A stretch of 64,000 nt of DNA, taken from the NCBI RefSeq assembly GCF_004114615.1, contig NZ_CP035300.1:744001-808000 (forward strand). Reading direction: 5' to 3'. The stretch comes from Dyella sp. M7H15-1 (GTDB lineage Bacteria; Pseudomonadota; Gammaproteobacteria; Xanthomonadales; Rhodanobacteraceae). Both the position numbers and the translations under genes were made by a program. Positions within the stretch are counted from its first letter, which is position 1. Each line of letters opens with the position of its first letter. Positions 27,202 through 36,750 of the stretch are shown here, in pieces. The notes beneath the pieces are model-generated. The model did no database searches. It had not been told where the DNA came from and worked only from the letters and a program-made list of their open reading frames with translations.

Positions 27202-28001
27202 TCGGTTTTGCGGGCGTTATCGTCATTGTCGTGATTGCGCTGCTGTTTTCGTCAATCAAGGTGTTGCCGGAATACCAGCGCGGCGTGGTGTTGACGCTAG
27301 GGCGTTATACCCATACCAAAGGACCAGGGCTGGTGATTCTGATACCGGTGGTGCAGCGCATGACACGGGTGGATTTGCGCGTGACGGTGATGGATGTACC
27401 GCCGCAGGATGTGATCTCTCGTGACAACGTATCGGTGCGTGTCAACGCCGTGGTGTATTTTCGCGTGATGGAGCCGGACAAATCGGTGTTGAAAGTGGCG
27501 GATTTCTTCCAGGCCACCAGCCAGCTCTCGCAGACGCGCCTGCGCTCGGTGCTCGGCCAGCACGAACTGGATGAAATATTGTCCCAGCGCGATTCGATCA
27601 ATCACAGCCTGCAGCAGATCCTGGACGAGGCCACCGATCCGTGGGGCATCAAGATCACCAATGTCGAGATCAAGGACGTCGACCTCAACGAAACCATGGT
27701 GCGCGCCATTGCCCGCCAGGCAGAGGCCGAGCGCGAACGCCGCGCCAAGGTGATCCACGCCGATGGCGAGTTGCAGGCGTCGGAAAAACTGCGCGACGCA
27801 GCCGCCATGCTGGCGCAGCAACCGCAGGCTTTGCAGTTGCGCTATCTGCAGACGCTGTCAAGCATGTCTAGCAGCGGGCAGTCCAGTACGATTGTGTTTC
27901 CGTTGCCGCTGGATCTGCTTAAGCCGCTGATGGATGTTGCCGGAAGGAATGATGGAAAGGCACAGGGGCAGGCAGCGGCCGGTTCGATTACTGACGGCTA
28001 G
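27198..28001 (+). CDS. Slipin/stomatin-like SPFH-domain protein
   Basis: A 267-residue protein. An N-terminal hydrophobic anchor ([17 protein letters not shown]) is followed by an SPFH/band 7 domain ([58 protein letters not shown]) and a helical region rich in E, R and A. It forms oligomers on the inner membrane and is the partner of NfeD. The ATG at 27198 overlaps the nfeD stop. The last 14 bases overlap the convergent MFS gene. Confidence 0.93.
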   Translation: MIGFAGVIVIVVIALLFSSIKVLPEYQRGVVLTLGRYTHTKGPGLVILIPVVQRMTRVDLRVTVMDVPPQDVISRDNVSVRVNAVVYFRVMEPDKSVLKVADFFQATSQLSQTRLRSVLGQHELDEILSQRDSINHSLQQILDEATDPWGIKITNVEIKDVDLNETMVRAIARQAEAERERRAKVIHADGELQASEKLRDAAAMLAQQPQALQLRYLQTLSSMSSSGQSSTIVFPLPLDLLKPLMDVAGRNDGKAQGQAAAGSITDG

Positions 28002-29370
28002 GCGTAGCGTGCCACCACACCAAGGCGGACAGGAACGAGAGAGCGGCAGCCGTCTGCAGCGCGGTGCGCATGCCGACCTCGAAAGGGTGAAGTGTAGCGA
28101 TCAACGTACCGAAAATTGCCACGCCTAATGCAGCGCCCGTTTGCCGGGCCGAGTTGAGCACGCCTGCTGCAATACCTGCTCGGCTTTTTTCGACGGTTCC
28201 CATCAACGCGGCGGTTGCCGCCGGGGTGATGAGCCCCCCACCTAGTCCGATCGCAAGCATGGGTAGCCCTACGAGCCAGTAGGGTGATGCAGGTGTCGAT
28301 GGCACCATTCCCAGAAATCCAATCACCAAGCAGCCGAGGCCGACGAGCACGGGCCAGCGCGGCCCACGAGCTTTTGCCCAACGGCCGGAGACCATATTGC
28401 CGCCTGTCACCACGGCCGTCAGAGGCAGAAAGGCCAGTCCGGTGCGAAGTGGCGAGTATTCCCGTACCTGTTGGAAATAGAGGCTGAAAACGAAGATCAG
28501 GCCAAAGAAGGTCAATGTCGTTGCCATTGCAACGATGGTGGAGCCAGCGAAAACACCGTTCCTGAAAAAAGAGAGGGGCAACATAGGTTGTGCCCGTCGC
28601 GCCTCGATCGTCAGAAAGGCAAGCCAAGCCACTATACAGATAGCTATCCCGATCAGAACAGCCGGCGAATCCCAGCCAAGCGCGGGACCTTCGATAAGCA
28701 CCGCGACCAATGTGCCGAGTGCGAGGATCGCAGTAATCTGGCCCGATAGATCGAGGTGGTGCGTGTGGTTGGCTTTTTCATCATCGCGAGGGATGCGCGA
28801 GGTCATCCAGATGCCAAGTGCTCCGATCGGGATATTTGCCAGGAAGATGCTGCGCCACCCGAACAGGTCGATTAGGAAGCCGCCGACGAGAGGGCCAGCT
28901 GCCAAGGCCGCACCGCCACAACCGGCCCACACACCGATCGCGTGTGTCCGCTCGCCGGGATCGGGGTAGGCATGGTTGAGCAAGGTTAGCGAGCACGGCA
29001 CCAGCATGGCCGCGCCGACTCCCTGCAAGACCCGAGCGACCGTGAGAATAGCCAGGCTCGGCGCGATACCGCAGAGGGCGGATGCAAGCGTGAATACCGC
29101 GAGACCAGCCAGATAGACATTTCGTGCGCCCCACCTGTCCCCGAGCGTGCCGCCTGACAAAAGCAGGCTGGCGAAGGCCAGCGTATAGGCGTTCACCACC
29201 CACTGAAGACCGGCAATGTCGGTGGAGAGCCCATGGGCGATGCGTTCCAGGGCGACGTTGACGATCGACGTGTCGAGAATGACGACGATGTAGCTGATGC
29301 TGGTGGCGGCCAGTACGCGGCGTGCGAGTGTTTTCATGTCAGGTATGGCAGCAGGGATGCAGGAAGACAT
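27988..29370 (-). CDS. MFS drug exporter, DHA2 (EmrB/QacA) family
   Basis: A 460-residue membrane protein with about 14 hydrophobic segments. DHA2 marks are [20 protein letters not shown] (helix 1), [20 protein letters not shown], and the motif-C stretch [17 protein letters not shown]. It would export drugs with proton entry. An internal ATG at 29337 (MKTLARRVL) is an alternative start and aligns better with relatives. A palindromic operator lies 20 bases upstream of the 29370 start, followed by a divergent regulator fragment, so the pair was probably a repressor-regulated efflux unit. Confidence 0.9.
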   Translation of the reverse strand: MSSCIPAAIPDMKTLARRVLAATSISYIVVILDTSIVNVALERIAHGLSTDIAGLQWVVNAYTLAFASLLLSGGTLGDRWGARNVYLAGLAVFTLASALCGIAPSLAILTVARVLQGVGAAMLVPCSLTLLNHAYPDPGERTHAIGVWAGCGGAALAAGPLVGGFLIDLFGWRSIFLANIPIGALGIWMTSRIPRDDEKANHTHHLDLSGQITAILALGTLVAVLIEGPALGWDSPAVLIGIAICIVAWLAFLTIEARRAQPMLPLSFFRNGVFAGSTIVAMATTLTFFGLIFVFSLYFQQVREYSPLRTGLAFLPLTAVVTGGNMVSGRWAKARGPRWPVLVGLGCLVIGFLGMVPSTPASPYWLVGLPMLAIGLGGGLITPAATAALMGTVEKSRAGIAAGVLNSARQTGAALGVAIFGTLIATLHPFEVGMRTALQTAAALSFLSALVWWHATPSRQ

Positions 29371-29389
29371 GACCCATCATACGAGACCT

Positions 29390-29413
29390 ATACTGACAAC
29401 GTTATGTCAGTAT
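29390..29413. promoter_or_regulatory. Palindromic operator between the MFS gene and the regulator fragment
   Basis: ATACTGACA and TGTCAGTAT form a perfect 9-bp dyad around six bases (ACGTTA). The position between divergent starts suggests the binding site of the adjacent YafY-type regulator, now truncated. Confidence 0.65.
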
Positions 29414-29437
29414 CATCGGGACCACGAGCGGAAAGCC

Positions 29438-29535
29438 ATGCGTCGCAGCGATCGGATATTCGAGATCATCCAGTTTCTTCGGAACGCATCGCGGCCGCCG
29501 ACAGCTGCTGGCATTGCGGAGGCGTTGGAGGTCAC
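29438..29535 (+). pseudogene. N-terminal fragment of a YafY/DeoR-type HTH regulator
   Basis: From the ATG at 29438 the frame reads MRRSDRIFEIIQFLRNASRP and then AAGIAEALEVT, which is the HTH of YafY-type WYL-domain regulators. Soon after EALEVT the sequence stops resembling the family, and within 20 bases it meets the end of catB on the other strand. The WYL sensing domain is missing, so it cannot act as a normal ligand-responsive regulator. Confidence 0.75.
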
Positions 29536-29550
29536 AACGCGCGCACCACA

Positions 29551-30195
29551 TCATGCACGTGTCGCACCCGACGACTCTTGCCAGTGTTTGTACAGCGCCG
29601 GAATATTCGTTGTACAGAGCGAGTCCATGCACTCCTGAATTGCCTGAAGTGGCCAGTCCCACCACTTCATTTCGAGCAGCATGACAATCTCTGCTTGGGG
29701 AAAGCGCGTTCGAATGGGTTTTGCCGGATTCCCTCCAACAATCGTATAGGGTTCGACATCTTTCGTGACAACAGCGCGGCTGCCGATTACCGCGCCATGT
29801 CCGATATGAATGCCCGGCATGATCATGGCTTCTGCGCCAATCCACACATCGCTGCCGACAACCGTGTCACCCGCATACTGGAATGCGTCGCATGCCTCGG
29901 AAAATGCCGCTTCTTCCTTCATATAGAAAAAAGGAAATGTGCTGACCCAGTCGTTACGATGTCCCTGATTTCCCGCCATCATAAACGTCGCACCACTTCC
30001 GATTGAGCAGAAGCTGCCAATAATGAGCTTGTCGACATCGCTGCGATCCGGCATCAAATAGCGCGCGCACTCGTCAAACGAGTGTCCGTGGTAGTAGCCA
30101 GAATAGTAGCTGTAACGGCCCACGATAATGTTCGGGTTGGCTACCTGCTCTGAAAGCAGCTTTCCCTTGAACGGACTGGCAAAGAAATTCGTCAT
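29551..30195 (-). CDS. catB: Type B chloramphenicol acetyltransferase (xenobiotic acyltransferase, CatB family)
   Basis: A 214-residue left-handed beta-helix acetyltransferase. It follows known CatB proteins closely: [60 protein letters not shown], then [20 protein letters not shown] and [13 protein letters not shown]. The catalytic histidine in GNQGHR is present. It would acetylate chloramphenicol with acetyl-CoA, so resistance is plausible. The ATG at 30195 is preceded by AGGAA. The gene sits between a truncated regulator and folC, and no attC site was recognised, so it may have been acquired. Confidence 0.9.
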   Translation of the reverse strand: MTNFFASPFKGKLLSEQVANPNIIVGRYSYYSGYYHGHSFDECARYLMPDRSDVDKLIIGSFCSIGSGATFMMAGNQGHRNDWVSTFPFFYMKEEAAFSEACDAFQYAGDTVVGSDVWIGAEAMIMPGIHIGHGAVIGSRAVVTKDVEPYTIVGGNPAKPIRTRFPQAEIVMLLEMKWWDWPLQAIQECMDSLCTTNIPALYKHWQESSGATRA

Positions 30196-30469
30196 CTTCA
30201 TTTCCTGTTGTTGCGGCAAGCTTCTAGCTACCAGATTGAGGCGTTTAGGATTGCAGGCGATACGAATCCAATGCAGCAACATCATCCGACACGATCTGTT
30301 TCAGGTTACGCGTAATGGATTCAATCGGCCAGTTTCACCACGCGATAGGCTCTTCTCACGTTGTAGTTGATGGCGAAGTCCGTGCTGATAAGGGGGCGTG
30401 GTTCAACGCAAGGATTGTGCTACGGGCTTGTTGCCCGTATGTTGCGCGGGCTTGAACCTGGAGCCCCGC

Positions 30470-31741
30470 GTGAAACCGAGAACCCTCGCCGATTGGCTGG
30501 ATTATCAGCAACGCATCCACGTGCTGAGCGTCGATCTGGGCCTGGACCGGGTGCGTACGGTGTGGCAACGCATGGGGGCGCCCGCTTTGGCCCGTCGCGT
30601 CGTTACCGTCGGCGGCACCAATGGCAAGGGTTCGACGGTTGCCTTTCTCGAGGCGATGTTGACGGCGGCAGGGCAGCGGGCGGGTTGCTACACTTCGCCG
30701 CACCTTATTCGCTACAACGAGCGCATCCGCATTGCCGGCGCGGATGCCGACGACGCGGCGCTGATCGAAAGCTTCGAGCGCATTGAACTCGTCCGCGGCG
30801 AGATTTTCCTGACCTATTTCGAATTCGGCACGCTGGCCGCATTCGATCTGTTCGCGCGTGCCAATCTCGATGTCGCGGTGCTGGAAGTGGGGTTGGGCGG
30901 TCGCCTGGATGTGGTCAACTTGATCGATGCCGATGCGGTGATCATCACCACGGTCGATCTGGATCATGTGGAATGGCTGGGGCCGGATCGCGACAGTATC
31001 GGCCGCGAGAAAGCCGGTATTGCCCGGCGTGATCGGCCGGCTATCATCGGCGAACTCGATCCACCCCATGGCCTGCTGGAGGCCCTGTCCTTATGCGGCG
31101 CTCATGTCGAACGGGCAGGGCGTGAGTTCTGGGTCCAACGGTCCGTGCACCGCTGGCAATGGCGGCATCAGGATGGCACCTCGCTCAGCTTGCCCGATCC
31201 CGAATTGGCCGCGCCGGTGCAATATGCCAACGCCGCGTCAGCCATCGCGGCCCTGCATGCACTGCATATATTTGATCCAACCGAACTGGAGCGCATCGCT
31301 GCGGCCGGTATGCATCAGCCGCGAGCGCCGGCACGGCTGCAATCTCTGGGTGGCGATCCGGTGCTGATCGTCGATGTGGGGCACAACCCACAGGCGGCAC
31401 GCGCGCTGGCCGATTGGCTGGATGCCACGCAGGGTGGGCGCGTGCACGCCGTTTACGGTGCGCTTTCCGATAAAGATGTGGGGGGCGTGATGGCGGCACT
31501 GGGGTCGCGCATCACACACTGGCATCTGGCTGGGCTGGAGCGAGATACGCCGCGTGGCTTGCCAGCGTCGGTGCTGGCAGGTGTGTTGCATCAGGTATTG
31601 CCGCGTGCGGCTTACGATATCCATCGCGATGTGCGCCATGCGCTTGCCGCTGCCCGTGCAGGGGCGTGGCATGGCGAGCGCATTCTGGCCTTCGGGTCGT
31701 TTTTCGTTGCCGCAGCGGTATTGCAGGAAACGACTGGATAA
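30470..31741 (+). CDS. folC: Bifunctional folylpolyglutamate/dihydrofolate synthase
   Basis: A 423-residue enzyme that adds glutamate to dihydropteroate and folates. Typical motifs are the P-loop VGGTNGKGSTVAFLEAML, SPHLIRYNERIRI, the lid EVGLGGRLDVVNLIDADA and, near the C-terminus, VDVGHNPQAARALADWL. A GTG at 30470 is chosen because KPRTLADWLDYQQRIH then begins at the family's usual first block. It is the first gene of a folC-dedD-cvpA-purF run. Relatives usually have accD directly upstream, and here it is missing. Confidence 0.93.
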   Translation: MKPRTLADWLDYQQRIHVLSVDLGLDRVRTVWQRMGAPALARRVVTVGGTNGKGSTVAFLEAMLTAAGQRAGCYTSPHLIRYNERIRIAGADADDAALIESFERIELVRGEIFLTYFEFGTLAAFDLFARANLDVAVLEVGLGGRLDVVNLIDADAVIITTVDLDHVEWLGPDRDSIGREKAGIARRDRPAIIGELDPPHGLLEALSLCGAHVERAGREFWVQRSVHRWQWRHQDGTSLSLPDPELAAPVQYANAASAIAALHALHIFDPTELERIAAAGMHQPRAPARLQSLGGDPVLIVDVGHNPQAARALADWLDATQGGRVHAVYGALSDKDVGGVMAALGSRITHWHLAGLERDTPRGLPASVLAGVLHQVLPRAAYDIHRDVRHALAAARAGAWHGERILAFGSFFVAAAVLQETTG

Positions 31742-31813
31742 ATCGCCCTGTCGGGCGACGGGGACAGGTATAATCGCTGCCGTCACGCACAAGCTGGTTG
31801 TCTGGAGTAAATC

Positions 31814-32782
31814 TTGAACACACGCCTGTTAGGAGCTGCCATCCTCGTCGCTCTGGCCATTTTGTTCGTGCCTATGATGTTTTCCAGCAAGCCGCCGTCG
31901 ACCAGCACCAACGCGGATCAAACAGTAAGCCTGGCCATTCCTGCAGCGCCGGACCGCGACCTGCAAACCAAGACGATGAACTTGAACGGCCAGCCGGCTG
32001 CGGCAGACGGTGTCGCTCCAGCCACCACGGCCGCGCCAAACGCCAGCGGTATGTCGACGGTTAACATTCACTCCCAGCCTGCCGTCAGCGCTACGGCGCC
32101 GATGATTGCACCGCCGCCTGCCCAGCAGGTGGCGGCGCAACCTTCCCAGCCGGTTATTCCCGCCATCCAGCCCAAAACCGTGGTCGCCCGTCCGGTGATC
32201 GCACCGCCGCCGGCAGCAACGCCGGTGGTTCCTGCACTGCCGCCCGCCACGGACGCACGCGGCATCTATAGCGTCAACCTCAGCGCCTACGCCCCGGACG
32301 GTGCCAACCGTCTGATGCAGCGTGTACGCAGCATGGGCTATCCGGTTCGCAGCGAACCGATCCAGCGCGCTGGCAAAACGTTGACCCTGGTCAGCGCCGG
32401 CCCGTTCGAGACCCGTGCCGCGGCGGAAGCCGCCCGGCTGAAGATCGCACAGACCGTGCCTGGCGTGCCCGCCCGTCTGGAGAGCGGAGCCACTACGCCC
32501 AAGGGTGACGTACCCGCGACGGTGGCCGCAGTAGGCCCTGCACGCACAGGCGCCTGGGCGGTCCAGGTCGCCGCCATGGGCACCCAGGCCGATGCCATCG
32601 CGCTGCGCGACAAGCTGCGCACGAACGGTTTCGACGGTTTCGTGGACTCGGTCAATGCCGGTGGCAAGCAACTCTGGCGCGTGCGCGCCGGTCCGCAGAC
32701 GCAGCGTAGCGATGCGATCAGTTTGAGGGATCAGATCAAGGCCAAGCTCGGGCTCGACGGCAACATCGTCAGCGCGAACTGA
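31814..32782 (+). CDS. dedD: SPOR-domain cell-division protein (DedD-like)
   Basis: A 322-residue protein that begins at a TTG, since no ATG lies in place (GGAGTAAATC precedes it). An N-terminal membrane anchor (LLGAAILVALAILFVPMMF) leads into a long proline- and alanine-rich linker, then a C-terminal SPOR domain split in two SPOR-like halves (YSVNLSAYAPDGANRLMQRV and WAVQVAAMGTQADAIALRDK). SPOR domains bind denuded glycan at the septum. The place between folC and cvpA is standard for this protein. Confidence 0.9.
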   Translation: MNTRLLGAAILVALAILFVPMMFSSKPPSTSTNADQTVSLAIPAAPDRDLQTKTMNLNGQPAAADGVAPATTAAPNASGMSTVNIHSQPAVSATAPMIAPPPAQQVAAQPSQPVIPAIQPKTVVARPVIAPPPAATPVVPALPPATDARGIYSVNLSAYAPDGANRLMQRVRSMGYPVRSEPIQRAGKTLTLVSAGPFETRAAAEAARLKIAQTVPGVPARLESGATTPKGDVPATVAAVGPARTGAWAVQVAAMGTQADAIALRDKLRTNGFDGFVDSVNAGGKQLWRVRAGPQTQRSDAISLRDQIKAKLGLDGNIVSAN

Positions 32783-32805
32783 ATAACGCAACGAAAGCTC
32801 GCATT

Positions 32806-33426
32806 ATGAACGCGGTAGACCTAGTCATCATAGTGGTATTGGCGCTGTCAGTCCTTGTAGGACTTTTCAGCGGCCTTGTATCCGAAGTGCTGTCATTGCT
32901 GACCTGGATAGGCGCCTATGTGGTGGCGAGAATATACGGCCCGGAGATCGCCACACAACTCGGACATACTATTCAGATGCCGATGCTCAGAGTGGCCGTC
33001 GGATACGGCGTCTGTTTTGTCGCGGTGCTGATTGTGGGTGCCCTGGTGCGGTTCATGGTGCGCCAGGTGGTGTTCGGCACAGGCCTGGACAGCATCGATC
33101 GCCTGCTAGGGATGGTGTTCGGTTTTGGGCGCGGCGTATTGCTGGTGGCGCTATGCGTGTTTCTGGTTGACCTGACGTCGTTTGCACGCGAGCCGGCGTG
33201 GCGACAGTCGGCGCTGGTGCCGCAGTTCGACGGCTTGGTGGCATGGCTGCGGCAGGAGTTGCCATCGAACATGCTGGATCGTTTGCGGCCACACAACCTG
33301 CATATGCCGAACATGCAGAACATGCAAAGCTTCCAGAACCTGAAAAACGTGTTGCCGGCCGGATCGCCGCCGCAGACACCCAATCATCCTGCTGCAGCTT
33401 CGAGCGCGGCGGTCTATGTGCATTAA
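32806..33426 (+). CDS. cvpA: CvpA family membrane protein
   Basis: A 206-residue protein with four hydrophobic segments in the first 125 residues (VDLVIIVVLALSVLVGLFSG, then SEVLSLLTWIGAYVVARIYG and two more). This is the CvpA pattern. The family is needed for colicin V production and stress tolerance in E. coli, and its exact role is unsettled. A tail rich in M, N and Q (LHMPNMQNMQSFQNLKN) follows the helices. It lies 23 bases after dedD and 33 before purF. Confidence 0.9.
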   Translation: MNAVDLVIIVVLALSVLVGLFSGLVSEVLSLLTWIGAYVVARIYGPEIATQLGHTIQMPMLRVAVGYGVCFVAVLIVGALVRFMVRQVVFGTGLDSIDRLLGMVFGFGRGVLLVALCVFLVDLTSFAREPAWRQSALVPQFDGLVAWLRQELPSNMLDRLRPHNLHMPNMQNMQSFQNLKNVLPAGSPPQTPNHPAAASSAAVYVH

Positions 33427-33459
33427 GGCAACGCTGAATAAGTATCGGGTAGCAACACC

Positions 33460-34935
33460 ATGTGCGGAATCATCGGTATTGTCGGTACCACTGAAGTGGC
33501 ATCGGCGCTTTATGACGGCCTCACTGTCCTGCAGCATCGCGGGCAGGACTCAGCGGGCATCGCCACCGTGGACGGTGCACGACTGCGTCTGCACAAGGAC
33601 AACGGCCTGGTCCGTGACGTGTTCAACCAAGCTTCAATGAGCCGTCTGCGCGGCCGCATCGGCATGGGTCATTGTCGCTATCCCACGGCAGGCTCGGAAG
33701 GCTCTTCCGAGTCCCAGCCGTTCTACGTGAACTCGCCGTACGGCATCGCCTTCGCGCACAACGGCAATCTGGTGAACACCGAAACCTTGCGCCGTGAAAT
33801 GTTCGAAGACGATCGCCGCCACATCAACACCGACTCGGATTCCGAGGTGCTGCTCAACGTGCTCGCGCACGAGCTACAAATCCAAGATCGCATGGCTCTC
33901 ACGCCCGATCATATCTTCAAAGCCGTGGCGGGCGTGCACGCCCGCGCCCGCGGTGGCTATGCCTGCCTTGCGCTGCTGCTGGGTTACGGCCTGCTGGCCT
34001 TCCGCGATCCGAACGGCATCCGTCCGCTGGTGTTGGGCGAACGCGTCACGCCGGAAGGCCGCGAATATGCGGTGACTTCCGAATCGGTGGCGCTGGATAT
34101 CCTGGGCTTTAAGCGCCTGCGTGACGTGGCGCCGGGCGAGGCCGTATTCATTACCGACAACGGTCAGTTGCACACCCGCATGTGCGCGGACGGTGCCGTG
34201 CACGCACCATGCATTTTCGAATACGTGTACCTGGCGCGTCCCGATTCGATGATCGAGAACGTGTCGGTGTACAAGGCACGTCTGCGCATGGGCCAGAAGC
34301 TGGCCGAAAAGATTCTGCGCGAACGCCCCGATCATGGCATCGAGGCGGTGATTCCCATTCCCGACACCGCACGCACCGCAGCCAGTGCGCTGGCCGAGGC
34401 ACTGGGCGTGCCATTCCGCGAAGGTTTCGTCAAGAACCGTTATATCGGCCGCACCTTCATCATGCCGGGGCAGGGCGAGCGTGTGAAATCGGTGCGTCGC
34501 AAGCTCAATCCGGTGGAGCTGGAATTCCGCAAGAAGAACGTGCTGCTGGTGGACGACTCCATCGTGCGTGGCACCACTTCGCGCCAGATCATCCAAATGG
34601 CGCGCGATGCGGGTGCCAAGAACGTGTTCTTTGCTTCCGCTGCTCCGCCGGTGCGCTACCCGAATGTCTACGGCATCGATATGCCGTCCGCTTCCGAACT
34701 GGTCGCCGCCGGCCACACCCATCACGAAGTGGAGCAGATGCTCGGCGCTGACTGGCTGATCTACCAGGATCTGCAAGATCTGATCTGGGCAGTACAGGAT
34801 GGCAACGAAAACCTCAAGCACTTCGACACCTCGTGCTTCTCCGGCGAATACATCACCGGCCTGGACCAGCATTACCTGCAGCAGATCGAAATGCTGCGCT
34901 CCGACGATGCGAAAGCTGCACGTCGCAGCGCATAA
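33460..34935 (+). CDS. purF: Amidophosphoribosyltransferase
   Basis: A 491-residue enzyme that makes phosphoribosylamine from PRPP and glutamine, the first step of purine synthesis. The N-terminal glutaminase starts MCGIIGIVG with the catalytic cysteine at position 2. Next come GQDSAGIAT and the glutamine-site region [16 protein letters not shown], and the PRPP-binding loop [19 protein letters not shown]-terminal YITGLD segment follows, with about 20 further residues. It closes the folC-dedD-cvpA-purF run. Confidence 0.96.
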   Translation: MCGIIGIVGTTEVASALYDGLTVLQHRGQDSAGIATVDGARLRLHKDNGLVRDVFNQASMSRLRGRIGMGHCRYPTAGSEGSSESQPFYVNSPYGIAFAHNGNLVNTETLRREMFEDDRRHINTDSDSEVLLNVLAHELQIQDRMALTPDHIFKAVAGVHARARGGYACLALLLGYGLLAFRDPNGIRPLVLGERVTPEGREYAVTSESVALDILGFKRLRDVAPGEAVFITDNGQLHTRMCADGAVHAPCIFEYVYLARPDSMIENVSVYKARLRMGQKLAEKILRERPDHGIEAVIPIPDTARTAASALAEALGVPFREGFVKNRYIGRTFIMPGQGERVKSVRRKLNPVELEFRKKNVLLVDDSIVRGTTSRQIIQMARDAGAKNVFFASAAPPVRYPNVYGIDMPSASELVAAGHTHHEVEQMLGADWLIYQDLQDLIWAVQDGNENLKHFDTSCFSGEYITGLDQHYLQQIEMLRSDDAKAARRSA

Positions 34936-34948
34936 CGCGCTTTTCCCT

Positions 34949-34971
34949 CTCCCCCTTGGGGAGAGGGCAGG
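34949..34971. terminator. Hairpin after purF
   Basis: CCCTCTCCCC and GGGGAGAGGG form a stem with a short loop 13 bases beyond purF. The same style of palindrome recurs after htpX at 57961-57984. It may be a REP-like sequence as well as a terminator. Confidence 0.6.
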
Positions 34972-35000
34972 GTGAGGGGCAGCTCTAGCGACAAACCTTC

Positions 35001-35799
35001 ATGACCGATCTCCACGCTGCCGCCAAACGGTGCCTTGCCGCCAACAACCCCGCCGAAAAACGACGCCTGACCCACGCCACTTGGGCCGCGTTGCAAGCGG
35101 GCGAACTGCATCCCGATTCGGCATCTCCGGCGCCCGAACCCATCGGCGCTCCCGGTCGTCCCGAACGTCTCCGACTCGTACCGCAACGCCAGGTTCCCCA
35201 TCGCGGCCTTGGCACAACAGAAGGACGCGCCGCGCTCGTGCATGCCGTTGCGCACATCGAATTCAATGCCATCAACCTCGCCTGGGATGCGGTGTACCGC
35301 TTCCGTGGCATGCCCGTCGATTATTACCGGGACTGGGCCAGTTGCGCCAACGACGAAGCCCGCCACTTTGCCTTGCTATCTGAGCGCCTGACCGAACTCG
35401 GTCATGCCTATGGCGACTTCGATGCCCACAACGGCCTGTGGGAAATGGCCGAGAAAACGGCGCATCACGACACCGCGCGCATGGCGCTCGTGCCGCGCGT
35501 TCTGGAGGCACGCGGATTGGACGTCACGCCAGGCATAATCGAGCGCCTACGCGCTATCGGTGATTAGCGCACCATCGCGATACTAGAAGTGATCCTGCGC
35601 GAAGAGGTCGCGCATGTTGCCGCAGGTACGCGCTGGTTCCGCTGGTGCTGCGAGCGCGATGGTATTGATCCGCGCGAAACCTTCCTCGATCTGCTGCGCG
35701 ATTAACCTGCGCGGTCCGTTCAATCGTCCCGCGCGATTGGAAGCAGGTTTCGACGAAGCCGAGCTCGATCAACTCACCGTGCTGGCGTTGGCTTCATAG
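35001..35799 (+). pseudogene. DUF455 ferritin-like protein with a nonsense codon and a frameshift
   Basis: The first part is open for 188 codons and matches DUF455 (ferritin-like, related to MiaE). Examples are AHIEFNAINLAWDAVYRF, then DWASCANDEARHFALL, carrying metal-binding Glu/His residues. A TAG at 35565 then interrupts. The next block reads ILEVILREEVAHVAAGTRWF, still in the family's order. After a one-base shift near 35700 comes RGPFNRPARLEAGFDEAELD up to 35799. The full protein would be about 266 residues. The first part lacks the later metal ligands (E-E-x-x-H), so it is probably inactive. Confidence 0.85.
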
Positions 35800-35822
35800 C
35801 CAAGGTTGGGTTACAAGCCAAT

Positions 35823-35960
35823 CTACAACGGCTTACGGAATTTGTAGATGAACTTGTCCGTTTTTCCCTTGATCTTCGGATCGAAGATCGCCAGCACGTG
35901 ATCACCCGCCGGGTTGTGTAACGGTGACATTGGGATAGACCGGCATGCCGGCAAAACCGC
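35823..35960 (-). pseudogene. Tail of an unrecognised protein
   Basis: The reverse strand ends with NPAGDHVLAIFDPKIKGKTD and FIYKFRKPL before a stop at 35823-35825. A different frame just upstream reads ILRGFAGMPVYPNV, so a shift separates them. Codon use looks real but the family was not recognised. It is probably the end of a truncated gene at the border of the plasmid-like island. Confidence 0.35.
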
Positions 35961-36050
35961 GCAGTATCGGTAGTTGCAGGTCGAACTACGCCAGGCTCAC
36001 GAGTTGGTAACCGCGAAGAATTCGGACTTTCCAACCTCGACGACGGTTTC

Positions 36051-36473
36051 GTGGGTAGCCCGCCGCAAAGTGGCCGGGGGAAGTGGTATCGCTTCACGCT
36101 CGCCGAGTTGGCCACCAAGGCATTCGGCGCCGCTGGTAAAGCGGAAATCAGCCGTGCGCAACGCGCACAGGATGTGCTGATTAATCTGGGCGTCCTACGG
36201 CCGACCAAGCAGGTCCGGCGCGCGCGCACCGACGTGGGCGCGGTGCGCAGTGACCCGGGCGTGCGGCACGTCGATTGGGAGCGCGTCGCGCAATTGATGG
36301 GCACCTTGGCGCTGTACGAAAACGACCGCACGTGGCGCATCAAGCAAGAGCGCAAGCATGTCGCGGCCATGCGCGGGAACGCGCCACTCGGTCCGCGCGA
36401 TCCGGCCGAACGCGTTGAATTGACGCCGGAAGAAATCGCGGCCGTAGAAGCCGGCCTCACCGATTCGTCGTAG
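36051..36473 (+). CDS. Plasmid-type protein, possible replication-initiator remnant
   Basis: A 140-residue frame from a GTG, with no clear ribosome site. It reads KWYRFTLAELATKAFGAAGK, AEISRAQRAQDVLINLGVL, and further DVGAVRSDPGVRHVDWERVA. It looks like the C-terminal half of a winged-helix replication or partition protein. The family could not be named with certainty. The frame is open further 5', without a Met, to about 35930, suggesting loss of the N-terminal half. It is followed by a good terminator. Confidence 0.4.
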   Translation: MGSPPQSGRGKWYRFTLAELATKAFGAAGKAEISRAQRAQDVLINLGVLRPTKQVRRARTDVGAVRSDPGVRHVDWERVAQLMGTLALYENDRTWRIKQERKHVAAMRGNAPLGPRDPAERVELTPEEIAAVEAGLTDSS

Positions 36474-36526
36474 ACGGTTACCGGTCGCGATAGCCGCGAC
36501 CATTGGCACTTTGAATAGCAATGCTT

Positions 36527-36555
36527 GCAGGCAGGAAATCCCGTGCCTGCTTTTT
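36527..36555 (+). terminator. Rho-independent terminator
   Basis: GCAGGCA and TGCCTGC form a stem followed by five T. It is a strong candidate for ending the upstream plasmid-type gene. Confidence 0.75.
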
Positions 36556-36628
36556 GCATGTGCGCTTAAAAAGCAGCCAACGCGGCTGGATGATGGCCCG
36601 TTGCGCGGGGTATCGGAGGGATCGACGG

Positions 36629-36677
36629 TGCATTTGTCCACCGCAGCGGTGCATATATCCACGGCTGCGGTGGATAA
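36629..36677. repeat. 21-bp tandem repeat with a DnaA-box-like sequence
   Basis: TGCATTTGTCCACCGCAGCGG (36629-36649) is followed by the variant copy TGCATATATCCACGGCTGCGG, then by the start of a third unit, GGTGGATAA (36669-36677). The last, read in reverse, is TTATCCACC, close to the DnaA box TTATCCACA. This resembles a small iteron or origin module from a plasmid. Confidence 0.5.
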
Positions 36678-36750
36678 CAGGGGGATAAGCCTGTGGAGCA
36701 CGTTACTTATTTGAGAGAGTTATTTCGGGGTGTGTCTCTTCAGCTTTTAG

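Noticed and set aside
29551-30470. Integron cassette with attC for catB
   Set aside because: CatB genes are often in integrons, but no attC-like inverted core sites or intI were recognised around it.
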